In this document: piece after piece, positions 42,562-51,048 of the stretch | Layout: each line of letters opens with the position of its first letter | How positions within the stretch are numbered: the first letter of the stretch is position 1 | Source of the DNA: an uncultured Chitinophagaceae bacterium | Lineage (GTDB): Bacteria; Bacteroidota; Bacteroidia; Chitinophagales; Chitinophagaceae | Length of the DNA: 64,000 nt | Direction of reading: 5' to 3' | NCBI GenBank assembly: GCA_936908745.1 | Contig: CAKZFX010000010.1 | Location: forward strand, 372,001-436,000 | Program-made: the position numbers and the translations under genes | Notes under the pieces: model-generated | The model's input: only the letters and a program-made list of their open reading frames with translations | What the model was told of the DNA's origin: nothing | The model's database searches: none

Positions 42562-43290
42562 TTAAATTGACTGGCCGCCATCTACCAGGAAATTAGAACC
42601 GGTGATAAAGGCTGATTCATCGCTGGCTAAGTAGGCAATCATACCCGCAACCTCATCTGGCTTTCCCATTCTTGCCAAAGGAATACTGTTGACCAGTTGT
42701 GCTTCCAGGGTTTCATCCAAACCGATCTTATGCATAATCTCTGTGGCAACAGGGCCGGGACTGACAGCATTTACACGGATTTTACGGCTGGCCAGCTCAA
42801 GCGCTGCTATTTTCATAAAAGCATTCAGCGCAGCTTTGCTCGCCGCATACACAGAAGCGTTTTGTGGCGAAATAGTGGCCGATGTAGATGATAGCAGGAT
42901 AACAGATGCGTTATCATTCAGTACAGGAATGAATTTACTTAAGGTGAAATAGGCGCCTTTGAAATTTACATTCATTATTTCATCAAAAGCAGTTTCTTCC
43001 ATTTGCTCTATCATTCCAAATTTGGAAATACCTGCATTGATCAGCAGTATATCCACTTTGCCGAATTGCTTCGCAACATCTTTTGCCAATTGCCCGATCG
43101 CTGCCAGGCTGGATTGGTCGGCAACCAACCCGGCCACGCCTAATTCTGCGGCCGCTTTTTCAACAGCTTCTTTTCTTCTGCCAGTGATAATTACGTTGGC
43201 GCCGTTTTCTTTCAGTTTGCGGGCAGTGGCATAGCCAATCCCGCTGTTGCCGCCGGTAATGACGGCAACTTTATCTTTTATATTTTTCAT
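42562..43290 (-). CDS. Short-chain dehydrogenase/reductase (SDR), classical
   Basis: The protein has 242 residues. The cofactor motif TGGNSGIG is at residues 13-20, NAG is in LLINAGISKFG, and the catalytic Ser and YxxxK are in LLSSTSATISP and VYAASKAA. The C-terminus ends with FITGSNFLVDGG, the standard classical SDR end. It oxidises or reduces an alcohol/ketone with NAD(P); the substrate is unknown. It starts 9 bp after the stop of another SDR gene on the same strand, so both belong to one transcript. Confidence 0.92.
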   Translation of the reverse strand: MKNIKDKVAVITGGNSGIGYATARKLKENGANVIITGRRKEAVEKAAAELGVAGLVADQSSLAAIGQLAKDVAKQFGKVDILLINAGISKFGMIEQMEETAFDEIMNVNFKGAYFTLSKFIPVLNDNASVILLSSTSATISPQNASVYAASKAALNAFMKIAALELASRKIRVNAVSPGPVATEIMHKIGLDETLEAQLVNSIPLARMGKPDEVAGMIAYLASDESAFITGSNFLVDGGQSI

Positions 43291-43299
43291 TGTTTGCTT

Positions 43300-44295
43300 T
43301 TAACATATGTTAAAATGAATACCTGTCATTTCTTCGCTCAAATCCCATAATTTTTTGGCATTGTTTTCATCTGCTGCATAAGTTTTGACGCCCAATGATA
43401 CTCCCTCTTCAGCAGCCAGCGGGGCAATGTCAGCGTCTTCACAATACACGCCGCCAATATCATTTAGCATAGGACTTGCAGCACACCAAACCGTAGTGGC
43501 CGCACCTTGCGGTATTGTTTTTAAAGAAGCAGCCACTTCCGGTAGAATGTTTCCTTCTGCATCCGTTAGTCCCATTTTTTGAAACAGTTCCAGCGGTGCT
43601 TCTCTTGCCAGTTCTGTTCCGCCGATAGACCCGGGATGCAATGAATAAGCTCTTACGTTAAACGCCTGTGCACGGTTATCCAGTTCCATGGAGAAAAGAT
43701 TGACTGCTGTTTTCGATTGGCCATAGGCTTGCAATGTTTCATATTCCCGGTTCAAAAAATGGGGGTCTTCAAAATTGAAAGCTGCAAACTGGTGTCCTTG
43801 TGAAGAGACATTCACCACTCTTGCGCCGTTGGCTTTTTTCAACGCAGGCCATAATCTTGCGGTCAGTTGAAACTGCGCTAAATAGTTTGTGGCGAGTTGT
43901 GATTCAAAGCCACGATCGTCACGACGAAGCGGCACCCACATAATACCGGCATTGTTGATCAGTAAATGAAGCGGACGACCGGAAGCCAAAAAGCGATTGG
44001 CAAATTCATCAACGGATGCGGGATTAACAAGGTCCATTGCTTCGATCTCCACATTGGCAATGTCTTGCAGGTTCTTTTTGGCTTTTTCAATATCCCTTGC
44101 CGCAACGATCACCGTTGCGCCTGCTGCAGCCAGTGTCTTAGTGGTTTCCAGCCCGATACCGGTATTGCCGCCTGTTACAATGGCAACTTTGCCGCTAAGG
44201 TTGATGCCTTTGATTACATCGGCGGTTGTTGATTTTGCGTTGAAGCCTGAACCGAGTGGTTGTTGCAGCGCTCCCTGGTAATTGTTTTGTTTCAT
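43300..44295 (-). CDS. Short-chain dehydrogenase/reductase, retinol-dehydrogenase-like
   Basis: From the ATG at 44295 the product has 331 residues (MKQNNYQGALQQPLGSGF), longer than classical SDRs. The cofactor motif TGGNTGIG is near residue 40, NNAG in LLINNAGIMW and the catalytic pair in AYGQSKTAV. VNVSSQGHQFAAF and SLHPGSIGGTELAR resemble the retinol-dehydrogenase/WW-domain oxidoreductase group. Substrate unknown. Its promoter has the TAnnTTTG box and tandem operator described separately, so it is probably the lead gene of the AraC regulon. Confidence 0.9.
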   Translation of the reverse strand: MKQNNYQGALQQPLGSGFNAKSTTADVIKGINLSGKVAIVTGGNTGIGLETTKTLAAAGATVIVAARDIEKAKKNLQDIANVEIEAMDLVNPASVDEFANRFLASGRPLHLLINNAGIMWVPLRRDDRGFESQLATNYLAQFQLTARLWPALKKANGARVVNVSSQGHQFAAFNFEDPHFLNREYETLQAYGQSKTAVNLFSMELDNRAQAFNVRAYSLHPGSIGGTELAREAPLELFQKMGLTDAEGNILPEVAASLKTIPQGAATTVWCAASPMLNDIGGVYCEDADIAPLAAEEGVSLGVKTYAADENNAKKLWDLSEEMTGIHFNIC

Positions 44296-44316
44296 CTGTA
44301 ATTGTTTTTGTTGAAA

Positions 44317-44324
44317 CAAAAGTA
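44317..44324 (-). promoter_or_regulatory. -7 promoter box of the SDR gene
   Basis: CAAAAGTA on the + strand is TACTTTTG on the minus strand, a TAnnTTTG match 21 bp before the ATG at 44295. As at 40822-40829, no -33 TTG occurs at the normal distance. Confidence 0.5.
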
Positions 44325-44344
44325 GAAAGCGATAAAAGCAGCGG

Positions 44345-44383
44345 CTTTGTTCAAAAGTCCGAAGTTGCTTTGTTTAAAAGTTC
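44345..44383 (-). promoter_or_regulatory. Tandem operator upstream of the SDR gene
   Basis: Direct repeats CTTTGTTCAAAAGTCC (44345-44360) and CTTTGTTTAAAAGTTC (44368-44383) differ at two positions and are 23 bp apart. The near copy starts 21 bp from the -7 box, exactly as upstream of the DUF2652 gene. Confidence 0.6.
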
Positions 44384-44765
44384 ATATCGCTTTATGGATA
44401 TAAATAAGAAAACCCTGTATGGCAGCAATGGCCAATACAGGGAAGCCGCCATGTTTGTATGGCAGCAGGAAAAGATCCATCTCCTATGATTTGGCAACCC
44501 TGGCCAAAAACGCTTATGCTGTTCCTGATAAAACGATTGATTGCGGCCAGCATTCATATAAACTCTTCTAAGGGGGACAGTCGTAAGCCTTTATTTCAAA
44601 CAGTAATTCCGCAGCAAGAGAAGCGTTGTCTCAGCGTAGCTCCTGTAGCATTTCCGGGATACGGTTAAAACTGCCGGCTAAACTGGTTAAAAATTTATTT
44701 TTTACTGGTCAAACCCTGCCATAAGTGATTTCGTATATGTTGAGTATCAGATCCATTTTCATTTT
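44384..44765. other. Non-coding spacer between the SDR operator and the ECF sigma gene
   Basis: About 380 bp between divergent transcription units. Frames on both strands are short and have no recognisable content. I see no repeat or hairpin of note. Confidence 0.5.
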
Positions 44766-45314
44766 TTGAACGGTATTCAGAAATATTCAGAACAGGAGTT
44801 AGTATTGTTACTAAAACAAAGCGACAGGCAGGCTTTTGCCTACCTGTATGACAATTATTCAGGCGCTTTGCACGGCGTAATACAGCAAATAATCCCAGAC
44901 AGTATGTTGTGTTCAGATACACTGCAGGAGGTTTTCGTAAAAATATGGAGGCAGATGGGTCAGTATGATACTGAAAAAGGACGCCTGTTTACCTGGATGT
45001 ATAATGTGGCCCGAAACACGGCAATCGATGTGGTGCGCAGCAAAAGCTATAGAAATTCGAACAGAACCGTTGAATTTGATTCCACGCCGCAGGTCAGTTC
45101 ACAAGTGCTAACGCCTGCCTCCGATGCCGTTGGTATCATGCGACTCGTGGCAACCCTGAAGCCTGATCAAAGAACCGTCGTGCAACTATCGTACGCCCAG
45201 GGATATACACAGGAAGAAATCGGTAAAATGCTTAACATACCTATAGGAACTGTGAAGACAAGAATGAGAGCAGCGCTATTGGCGCTTCGAAATAAATTTA
45301 ACGAGGAAAAGTGA
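44766..45314 (+). CDS. ECF-type RNA polymerase sigma factor
   Basis: The protein has 182 residues from a TTG start. Region 2 has DRQAFAYLYDNYSGALHGVI and LQEVFVKIWRQMGQYD with RLFTWMYNVARNTAIDVVRS. Region 4 has RTVVQLSYAQGYTQEEIGKML and IPIGTVKTRMRAALLALR. It overlaps the following anti-sigma gene by 4 bp (GTGA), the standard arrangement for a sigma/anti-sigma pair. It is unrelated in position to the carotenoid sigma factor. Likely targets are its own operon and perhaps the Trp-rich protein gene downstream. Confidence 0.93.
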   Translation: MNGIQKYSEQELVLLLKQSDRQAFAYLYDNYSGALHGVIQQIIPDSMLCSDTLQEVFVKIWRQMGQYDTEKGRLFTWMYNVARNTAIDVVRSKSYRNSNRTVEFDSTPQVSSQVLTPASDAVGIMRLVATLKPDQRTVVQLSYAQGYTQEEIGKMLNIPIGTVKTRMRAALLALRNKFNEEK

Positions 45315-46129
45315 GCAGTAAAGAATACATAGAAAGCGGTATCATCGAAACGGTGATCATGGGCCATGGCAGCCACGAGGAAGCACTCGATCTGCAGCTG
45401 AAAAGAAAGCAGTATCCCGAGGTTAAAACCTATGCGGCAGCCTGTGAAATATGGCTGGAGCAAATGGCGCAGCAACAGGCAGTACCGGCGCCGGCCCATA
45501 ACCGCGAGGTGTTTCTCGCATTTATATCCAATAATCAAGCCGGTAACGATCATATACCTGCTGATCATACAGATGCTGGCGGAAAGGTAGTATCCCTGTT
45601 ACCTGAAAAAAGATCTTTTAAGTGGGCAGCGGCAGCCAGCATAGTGCTACTTGCCGGAAGTGGTATCTTAAATATTTACTTATACCGCGAGTTTTCAAAA
45701 ACAAAACAAGCGTACGAAGAAGTACAAGCGGGTAATGCGTTGCTTGCCTCACAAAATGCGCAATACAAAAACGGCATAACCGATCTGCAACACCGGAATG
45801 AAATATTTGTTTCTCCACGTGTTTATAAAATAGCTTTAAATGGCATTGCAGGTAAAGAAAATTACCAGGCTACCGTTTTCTGGAATAAAGAAACCGCAGA
45901 GACTTATTTGATCGTCAATAACCTGCCCTCGCCACCCCCGGGAAAGCAATACCAGTTGTGGGCCCTCGTGGATGGCCAGCCTGTTGATGCGGGTGTGCTT
46001 TCTTCCTGTAGTGAATTGTGCAAGCTATCGCCTGTAACACAAGCGCAAGCCTTTGCTATTACGCTGGAAAAAGCTGGCGGAAGTGTGTCTCCTGATCTGG
46101 CACAACTCTATGTAACAGGCAAAGCCTGA
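45311..46129 (+). CDS. Anti-sigma factor (RskA-type), membrane-spanning
   Basis: The product has 272 residues from a GTG that overlaps the sigma gene. The cytoplasmic part (1-100) should bind the sigma factor, a single membrane helix spans about 105-124, and the external part ends in an RskA-like domain (NLPSPPPGKQYQLWALVDGQ, VDAGVLSS, FAITLEKAGGSVSPD). Such anti-sigma factors hold the ECF factor at the membrane until an outside signal leads to release or proteolysis. The zinc-binding HxxxCxxC motif is not seen. Confidence 0.9.
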   Translation: MSSKEYIESGIIETVIMGHGSHEEALDLQLKRKQYPEVKTYAAACEIWLEQMAQQQAVPAPAHNREVFLAFISNNQAGNDHIPADHTDAGGKVVSLLPEKRSFKWAAAASIVLLAGSGILNIYLYREFSKTKQAYEEVQAGNALLASQNAQYKNGITDLQHRNEIFVSPRVYKIALNGIAGKENYQATVFWNKETAETYLIVNNLPSPPPGKQYQLWALVDGQPVDAGVLSSCSELCKLSPVTQAQAFAITLEKAGGSVSPDLAQLYVTGKA

Positions 46130-46225
46130 TCACTCCCGATTTTTTGATTTCTTTCATTGCGACACTGAACCTTTCAGCCTGCTATCTCGTACTTATTCAA
46201 TCGTTTTACAATTAAAATAAAATGT

Positions 46226-46627
46226 ATGAAAAAGACAATCATTGTAACAATGGCAGCGGTATTCGCATTGCTATCAACAACAGCAGTATCAGCTAACCCG
46301 CTGCCTTCTGCTTCAGGTATTCATTTTAATGAATGGAAAGCATCTAAAACAGGTACATGGGCCGGAATGAAAGATGGAAAAACATACTGGTACAAAATTG
46401 ATAAGAGTGCTAAACTCTGGTGGAGCGCCGATGGAAAGAAATGGGCCAAAGTGGATGATGGCATGTGGGCCGATAAAGAAGGCAAATGGCTGAAGATCCA
46501 TGAAGGTAAATTAGTATGGACTGCTAACGGCAAAGACTGGGCTGAAGTACCAGAGTGGAAATGGGAAGGTTCTGATGGCAAATGGTACAAGTTTGATGCG
46601 AAATGGAAATTGTGGGTGAATGGATAA
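46226..46627 (+). CDS. Small secreted Trp-rich repeat protein
   Basis: The protein has 133 residues with a signal peptide cleaved near VSA-NPLP. The mature chain of about 110 residues holds 15 tryptophans spaced in short units such as DGKTYWYKID, LWWSADGKKWAK, MWADKEGKWLKI and GSDGKWYKFD, about 14-18 residues each. This suggests a repetitive beta-hairpin fold with exposed aromatic rows, suited to binding carbohydrate or cell-wall material. I recognise no family. It lies 96 bp after the anti-sigma gene on the same strand, so it may be part of or controlled by that ECF system. Confidence 0.8.
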   Translation: MKKTIIVTMAAVFALLSTTAVSANPLPSASGIHFNEWKASKTGTWAGMKDGKTYWYKIDKSAKLWWSADGKKWAKVDDGMWADKEGKWLKIHEGKLVWTANGKDWAEVPEWKWEGSDGKWYKFDAKWKLWVNG

Positions 46628-46693
46628 GTGATTTATGCTGGCAGCATGGCCTATAATCATGCGCCGGCTTTTCTGATACAAAACCGTTCCAGT

Positions 46694-46723
46694 AAGCCGC
46701 TTTATTCTTAAAGCGGCTTTTTT
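46694..46723 (+). terminator. Rho-independent terminator after the Trp-rich protein gene
   Basis: AAGCCGCTTT (46694-46703) pairs with AAAGCGGCTT (46710-46719) around ATTCTT, followed by a T run. Confidence 0.85.
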
Positions 46724-46816
46724 ATGTAAAGTAAGATAGCTGTTGTTGCGGGACGCAGGATAGAACAGGTTGAAATGTTTGAATTAACAAACTGACCGCG
46801 CCGGCGTATTGGGGAC

Positions 46817-46845
46817 AAAAAAAAGCTGCCTGGAAGGCAGCTTTT
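46817..46845 (-). terminator. Rho-independent terminator of the ferritin-like operon
   Basis: AAAAGCTGCCT (46821-46831) and AGGCAGCTTTT (46835-46845) form an 11-bp stem with a 3-nt loop. On the minus strand it is followed by eight T. It lies 20 bp after the stop of the ferritin-like gene. Confidence 0.85.
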
Positions 46846-46865
46846 AACAAACACTCAAGATCTGT

Positions 46866-47726
46866 TTACACAATAAAAGGATCTACAATGGCTAATACCT
46901 GCGACATTGACAAAGGTTCATCAAAGGCTTCTGATGCTGCATTTGCCGAAATAGTTTGACCATTGATATTTACTATTTCTACCGTTGCCTGGTTGGTGAT
47001 TTCTTCACCGTCATAGCTGGCTTGCACAGCGGTTGATGATATGCCGCTTTGTTTTAACGTAATCCATGGTTTTACATTCACACCTGCCGGCACTAAACCA
47101 TTATCCGCCTTACGTATCATTCTTACTTTCGCAGCATGTCTTGCTTCCACGCTATGTATGTTCAACGCAGCTGTCAGTACTGCATTATTTGCCATTAAAG
47201 CCGGTTCGGCCGCCTGGCCTTTATACGCCCTGACACCTGTGTCTTCAAACGTCTGCGCAACGGCAAGGAATAAACTGTAATTTGTAAATACACCTGCAAA
47301 TGGACCAGCGCCGCTTCCGTTACCTGCGGTGAAATCAAAAGTGGGTTCAGGTACAGGTGTGCCTCCTAAACTGCTGATAGCCGTTTTCAAAAAATTAACG
47401 TGGGCGGTCTCGTGGGCGCCGATGGTTTGAAATACGGGTTTATCTGCCGCGGGGATCAATGCAGAAGCTGCATTCCCCATTACATAGAATTTTGCCTCGA
47501 GGTATTCAAGAGTGAGTGCATAGTTCAAAATAGCGGTAATGCTGCTTGAACCCGATTGGCCGTATGCTTTTTTAAACATACCGCCTAATGCAACGGGTAC
47601 CATTGCTAAGGCTAATTTGCCGGCCATGCCAGCAAATTGTCTCATCGCACTGCGGCGGGTATCCAGGCGATCATAGACCTCCGGATCCGTTTTTTCTATT
47701 TCGCTTAATATATGTTGTACGTTCAT
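46866..47726 (-). CDS. Exported ferritin-like domain protein (second of a pair)
   Basis: The protein has 286 residues. After 23 hydrophilic residues comes a twin-arginine-like signal (TRRSAMRQFAGMAGKLALAM). The ferritin-like four-helix bundle carries the expected metal ligands: Glu in TLEYLEAKFY, E-x-x-H in HETAHVNFL, Glu in FEDTGVRAY, and E-x-x-H in VEARHAAKVRM. It may therefore bind a di-iron centre in the periplasm. The role is not known for this family; iron storage, oxidase or peroxide defence are options. It follows its paralogue by 10 bp. Confidence 0.82.
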   Translation of the reverse strand: MNVQHILSEIEKTDPEVYDRLDTRRSAMRQFAGMAGKLALAMVPVALGGMFKKAYGQSGSSSITAILNYALTLEYLEAKFYVMGNAASALIPAADKPVFQTIGAHETAHVNFLKTAISSLGGTPVPEPTFDFTAGNGSGAGPFAGVFTNYSLFLAVAQTFEDTGVRAYKGQAAEPALMANNAVLTAALNIHSVEARHAAKVRMIRKADNGLVPAGVNVKPWITLKQSGISSTAVQASYDGEEITNQATVEIVNINGQTISANAASEAFDEPLSMSQVLAIVDPFIV

Positions 47727-47736
47727 ACTATAAGAT

Positions 47737-48453
47737 TTAAGAGGTTGGTAAATTGTTGCCCGCGATTTTTGTTGTGAGATAAGTATTGGCGATTACCAGT
47801 ACTTCAGCGGGCGTTTTGCTTTTCTCCAAACCGTCTGTATCCACCACTGTTGCATCGGAAAACGAGTTGGGTGTGACAATTTCCCTGATCCAGGCGGCAT
47901 GTCTTGCTTCAACAGAAGCAATTTTTCCTGCCAGTGTCAGGTAGGTTCTGCCGGCGGCGGTTTCGCTTAGTAATTTACCGGCACCATTGTAGGCAGAAAC
48001 ACCCGTGTCTTCAAATGCCTTTGCTGCACCCAGTACGCTTGCCCTGTCAGAGAAGTTAATGGAGCTGAAATCAGGCGTCAGGTCTTGTATACGGGCAGAC
48101 CCGATCGCATTTTTAAAAAACTCACGGTGTGCAATTTCGTGATCACGGATATCAGCGAGCAGTGCCATCTCTGCCATAGAGCCACCACTGTAGGGGCTGG
48201 TTAATACCCTGATGTAGAAAGCTGCTTCGAGTTGCTCAAGAGCATAGGCATAGTTTAGAATCCCAACATCGCCGCTTCCTAAGTCAATCCCGTTAGCGGG
48301 AGCATTGTTGTCATCTTTGTTGCAGGAAACAACAGCCGCCATGGCAATTGCAGCAGCACCCGTATAGCCAAGAAATTTTCTTCTTGACAACGATTTGCTT
48401 TCTTCAATGCCGGGCAATAGCGGTTCTTTCCCAGGTGTGATAATCCTGGACAT
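47737..48453 (-). CDS. Exported ferritin-like domain lipoprotein (first of a pair)
   Basis: The protein has 238 residues. The N-terminus has a twin-arginine motif (LSRRKFLGY) followed by a hydrophobic stretch that ends in a lipobox-like VVSC, so it may be a Tat-exported lipoprotein. Ferritin-like ligands are in ALEQLEAAFYIR, DHEIAHREFF (E-x-x-H), AFEDTGVSAY and VEARHAAWIRE (E-x-x-H), the same pattern as in the next gene. The two are clearly paralogues in one operon and may act as a heteromer. Confidence 0.82.
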   Translation of the reverse strand: MSRIITPGKEPLLPGIEESKSLSRRKFLGYTGAAAIAMAAVVSCNKDDNNAPANGIDLGSGDVGILNYAYALEQLEAAFYIRVLTSPYSGGSMAEMALLADIRDHEIAHREFFKNAIGSARIQDLTPDFSSINFSDRASVLGAAKAFEDTGVSAYNGAGKLLSETAAGRTYLTLAGKIASVEARHAAWIREIVTPNSFSDATVVDTDGLEKSKTPAEVLVIANTYLTTKIAGNNLPTS

Positions 48454-48959
48454 ACGCTTTTAGTTTAATAATGAATAATAAGCTACTGTAAGAGAAGGTT
48501 TAGTAGCTGGCATCTGATAGCTACGAGGATGGAGAGGGTAAGGTTTGCCGAAATAACTTTTATTTATAATTATTTTACGCCAGTTTGTATATCCTTGAAA
48601 ATTAGCACAAAGAGCCATTTTATTTTTTGCGTCCGCTAAAAGTGATCTTCCGGTTTGCTGGTGACGATAATGGGTACACAGTTGTTAATTTTATTTTAGC
48701 CCCGAATGCTGATAGCCAGCACATAGTAGCTTCTACAACCGTGTAAATGCTCTTAAAAGCTAAATAATATAGGCCTGTATTTGTAATAACGGGTAAAAGC
48801 TGGTTTAAATAGTGTATCTTTACTTAGTGAACATAAGTTCTTCAACGACCAGTCAGGATCAGTTTTATTCTTACACTTCGGCCTCGTAATAATTTATCTC
48901 CTCTTTTCTCTTGCTGTAGTCCTTCTGTCACTTTTATTCATCATTTAAATTATTACAGT
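48454..48959. other. Non-coding region with probable long leader of the RRM gene
   Basis: About 500 bp between divergent genes. The last 130 bp before the ATG at 48960 are C- and T-rich and free of frames, as expected for a long 5' leader of a cold-shock-type mRNA. A possible box TATCTTTA at 48815-48822 is one change from TAnnTTTG. Confidence 0.4.
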
Positions 48960-49226
48960 ATGAAGTTGTATGTATCCAACCTGGGTTTTCATGTCGGTGA
49001 CGAAGACCTGAAAACACTTTTTTTACCATTCGGTGAAGTTGTTTCCGCTAAAGTTATTACGGACCGTGAAACAGGCAGGAGCCGGGGGTTTGGTTTTGTG
49101 GAAATGAGTTCTGAAGAAAATGGCAAGACAGCGATCAGTTCGCTTCAAAACAAAGAAGTGGAAGGACGCAGTATTTCTGTGAGTGTTGCCAAACCAAAAG
49201 AGGACCGTCCTTCTCGCAATTATTAA
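48960..49226 (+). CDS. RNA-recognition-motif (RRM) RNA-binding protein
   Basis: The protein has 88 residues and consists of one RRM domain. RNP2 is LYVSNLGF at residues 3-10 and RNP1 is RSRGFGFVEM near residue 41. Small one-domain RRM proteins in bacteria bind single-stranded RNA and are often cold-induced. It is the first gene of a run with a cold-shock-domain protein and an RNA helicase. A tail with basic residues (PKEDRPSRNY) ends the protein. Confidence 0.93.
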   Translation: MKLYVSNLGFHVGDEDLKTLFLPFGEVVSAKVITDRETGRSRGFGFVEMSSEENGKTAISSLQNKEVEGRSISVSVAKPKEDRPSRNY

Positions 49227-49346
49227 AAGTCATCAGCACAATAGACATCCCTATCCTTTCGCAAGCACACTGCATGTGCAATGGCCCGTTCATTGCCATG
49301 CTTTTATGTGCTGGTTCGTAAACAAAAACGAAAAGACAAGAAGTAC

Positions 49347-49796
49347 ATGGCTAAATCAAAAGAAACCTATAATAAAAAAAGTAAAGAGCAAAAAAAACAA
49401 CAACAGCGTCGTGAAAAGCAGGCAAAAATGGAGGAGCGAAAGCTGAACGCCAGCAAAGGAAAAAGCCTGGAAGACATGATCGCCTACGTGGATGAGAATG
49501 GCAACCTGTCAGACAAAGCGCCTGATCCCCGCCTGAAAAAAGTATTTAAAGCAGAGGAAATCCGCATACAGGTAACCCGTGAGGATGATAAGGAAGAAAT
49601 TCACTCCGGCACAGTACAATTCCTTAACGAAGAAAAGAGTTTTGGTTTTATACTGGATGAAGGAGGTAAAGAAAAGATCTTTTTTCATTTCTCTAATCTT
49701 ACCGAAGAGGTCTGGCTGCATGATAAAGTAGAGTACGACCTGCAGGCAGGTGAAAGAGGCTGGGCCGCTGTTAACATCAAAAGAAAAAATAAATAA
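49347..49796 (+). CDS. Cold-shock-domain protein with Lys-rich N-terminal extension
   Basis: I chose the ATG at 49347 (MAKSKETYNKKSKEQKKQQQ), giving 149 residues; a longer frame to 49281 exists. The first 45 residues are Lys/Gln/Arg-rich and probably bind nucleic acid or form a coiled coil. From about residue 85 comes a cold-shock fold, GTVQFLNEEKSFGFI (RNP1-like) and KIFFHFSNL (RNP2-like). It is probably an RNA chaperone working with the neighbouring RRM protein and helicase. Confidence 0.88.
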   Translation: MAKSKETYNKKSKEQKKQQQRREKQAKMEERKLNASKGKSLEDMIAYVDENGNLSDKAPDPRLKKVFKAEEIRIQVTREDDKEEIHSGTVQFLNEEKSFGFILDEGGKEKIFFHFSNLTEEVWLHDKVEYDLQAGERGWAAVNIKRKNK

Positions 49797-49820
49797 TCAA
49801 TTCAATACCTATCATAAATC

Positions 49821-51020
49821 ATGTTATTTAAAGAATTTAATCTTGATCCCCGTATCCTTAATGCTATCGATGCACAGGGATATACAACACCATCACCCAT
49901 ACAGCAGCAGGCCATCCCCGTTGCTTTATCATCAAGGGATTTACTTGGCTGTGCACAGACGGGTACAGGCAAGACGGCCGCATTCGTCATTCCTTTACTT
50001 CAGCAATTACTGGCAGAGCAAAAAACTGTTCAGCAGCAGCAGGTGAAGGCGCTTATCCTTGCACCCACCCGTGAACTGGCCCTGCAGATTACAGAATCCA
50101 TCGGGCAATTGAGCCGCTTTACCGGTATTAAGTATGTTGCCGTTTTCGGAGGTGTATCGCAGTATGGACAGGTGAATAAACTAAGGGCGGGTGCTAGTAT
50201 CGTGGTCGCCACACCCGGCAGGCTCAAAGACCTGTTACAACAAAATCTTATATCGCTTCAGCACGTGAAATACCTCGTGCTTGATGAAGCAGACCGTATG
50301 CTGGATATGGGATTTATTCATGACGTCCGCCAGATTACAAGGATGCTGTCTTCAAACCGCCAAACGCTTTTGTTTTCTGCCACGATGCCGCCAGCAATCC
50401 TTCAATTAGCCAGCAGTTTATTGAATGACCCTGTCAAAATAGAAGTGACACCTGCTGGCAGCAGTGCTATCCAGGTAACGCAATCGGTTTATTTTTCTGA
50501 TAAGCAGGCAAAACCTTCACTGCTCGTGCAGTTACTGGAGGAAAAGGCCATGGAAACTGTGATTGTTTTTACACAGATGAAATATTCGGCTGATAAGCTC
50601 AGCCGTCATTTGCAAAAAGCAGGCATTGAAACAGGTGTTATTCATGGTAACCGCTCACAACAGCAACGGGAATCCGCCCTGCAACGTTTCAAAAGCAGGG
50701 ACATTCGTGTGCTAGTGGCCACTGATATTGCCGCAAGAGGCATCGATGTTTCGCAGCTGGAATGCGTGATCAATTATGATCTGCCTTTAACAGCGGAAAC
50801 CTATGTGCACCGTATCGGCCGCACCGGCAGAGCGGGGGCCAGCGGAACGGCTATTTCTTTTTGCAGCCCGGAAGAAAGACCATTATTAAAGGACATAGAA
50901 CAACTGATCAAAAAGCGTATACCAATTGCCGGGACCAGCCAGCAACCCATTCAACGTTTGCAGCGAGCTGTACCCGGTAGGAAAATAATCAAAAGAATGC
51001 AACCCGTGTATGCGGACTAA
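49821..51020 (+). CDS. rhlE: DEAD-box RNA helicase, RhlE group
   Basis: The protein has 399 residues. Motifs in order are the Q motif (TTPSPIQQQAIP), motif I AQTGTGKT near residue 47, Ia PTRELALQI, motif II DEAD in LVLDEADRMLDMGF near residue 152, motif III SAT, motif V ARGID and motif VI HRIGRTGRAG near residue 332. It unwinds short RNA duplexes at the expense of ATP, and RhlE-type enzymes help ribosome assembly and RNA decay in the cold. The gene lies 24 bp after the cold-shock-domain gene. Confidence 0.94.
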   Translation: MLFKEFNLDPRILNAIDAQGYTTPSPIQQQAIPVALSSRDLLGCAQTGTGKTAAFVIPLLQQLLAEQKTVQQQQVKALILAPTRELALQITESIGQLSRFTGIKYVAVFGGVSQYGQVNKLRAGASIVVATPGRLKDLLQQNLISLQHVKYLVLDEADRMLDMGFIHDVRQITRMLSSNRQTLLFSATMPPAILQLASSLLNDPVKIEVTPAGSSAIQVTQSVYFSDKQAKPSLLVQLLEEKAMETVIVFTQMKYSADKLSRHLQKAGIETGVIHGNRSQQQRESALQRFKSRDIRVLVATDIAARGIDVSQLECVINYDLPLTAETYVHRIGRTGRAGASGTAISFCSPEERPLLKDIEQLIKKRIPIAGTSQQPIQRLQRAVPGRKIIKRMQPVYAD

Positions 51021-51048
51021 ACTATTTATCATTTCAAATTAATAGCGT

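Noticed and set aside
44351..44668. Several short frames on both strands between the SDR and ECF genes
   Set aside because: They overlap each other and the tandem operator, and none has a plausible composition.
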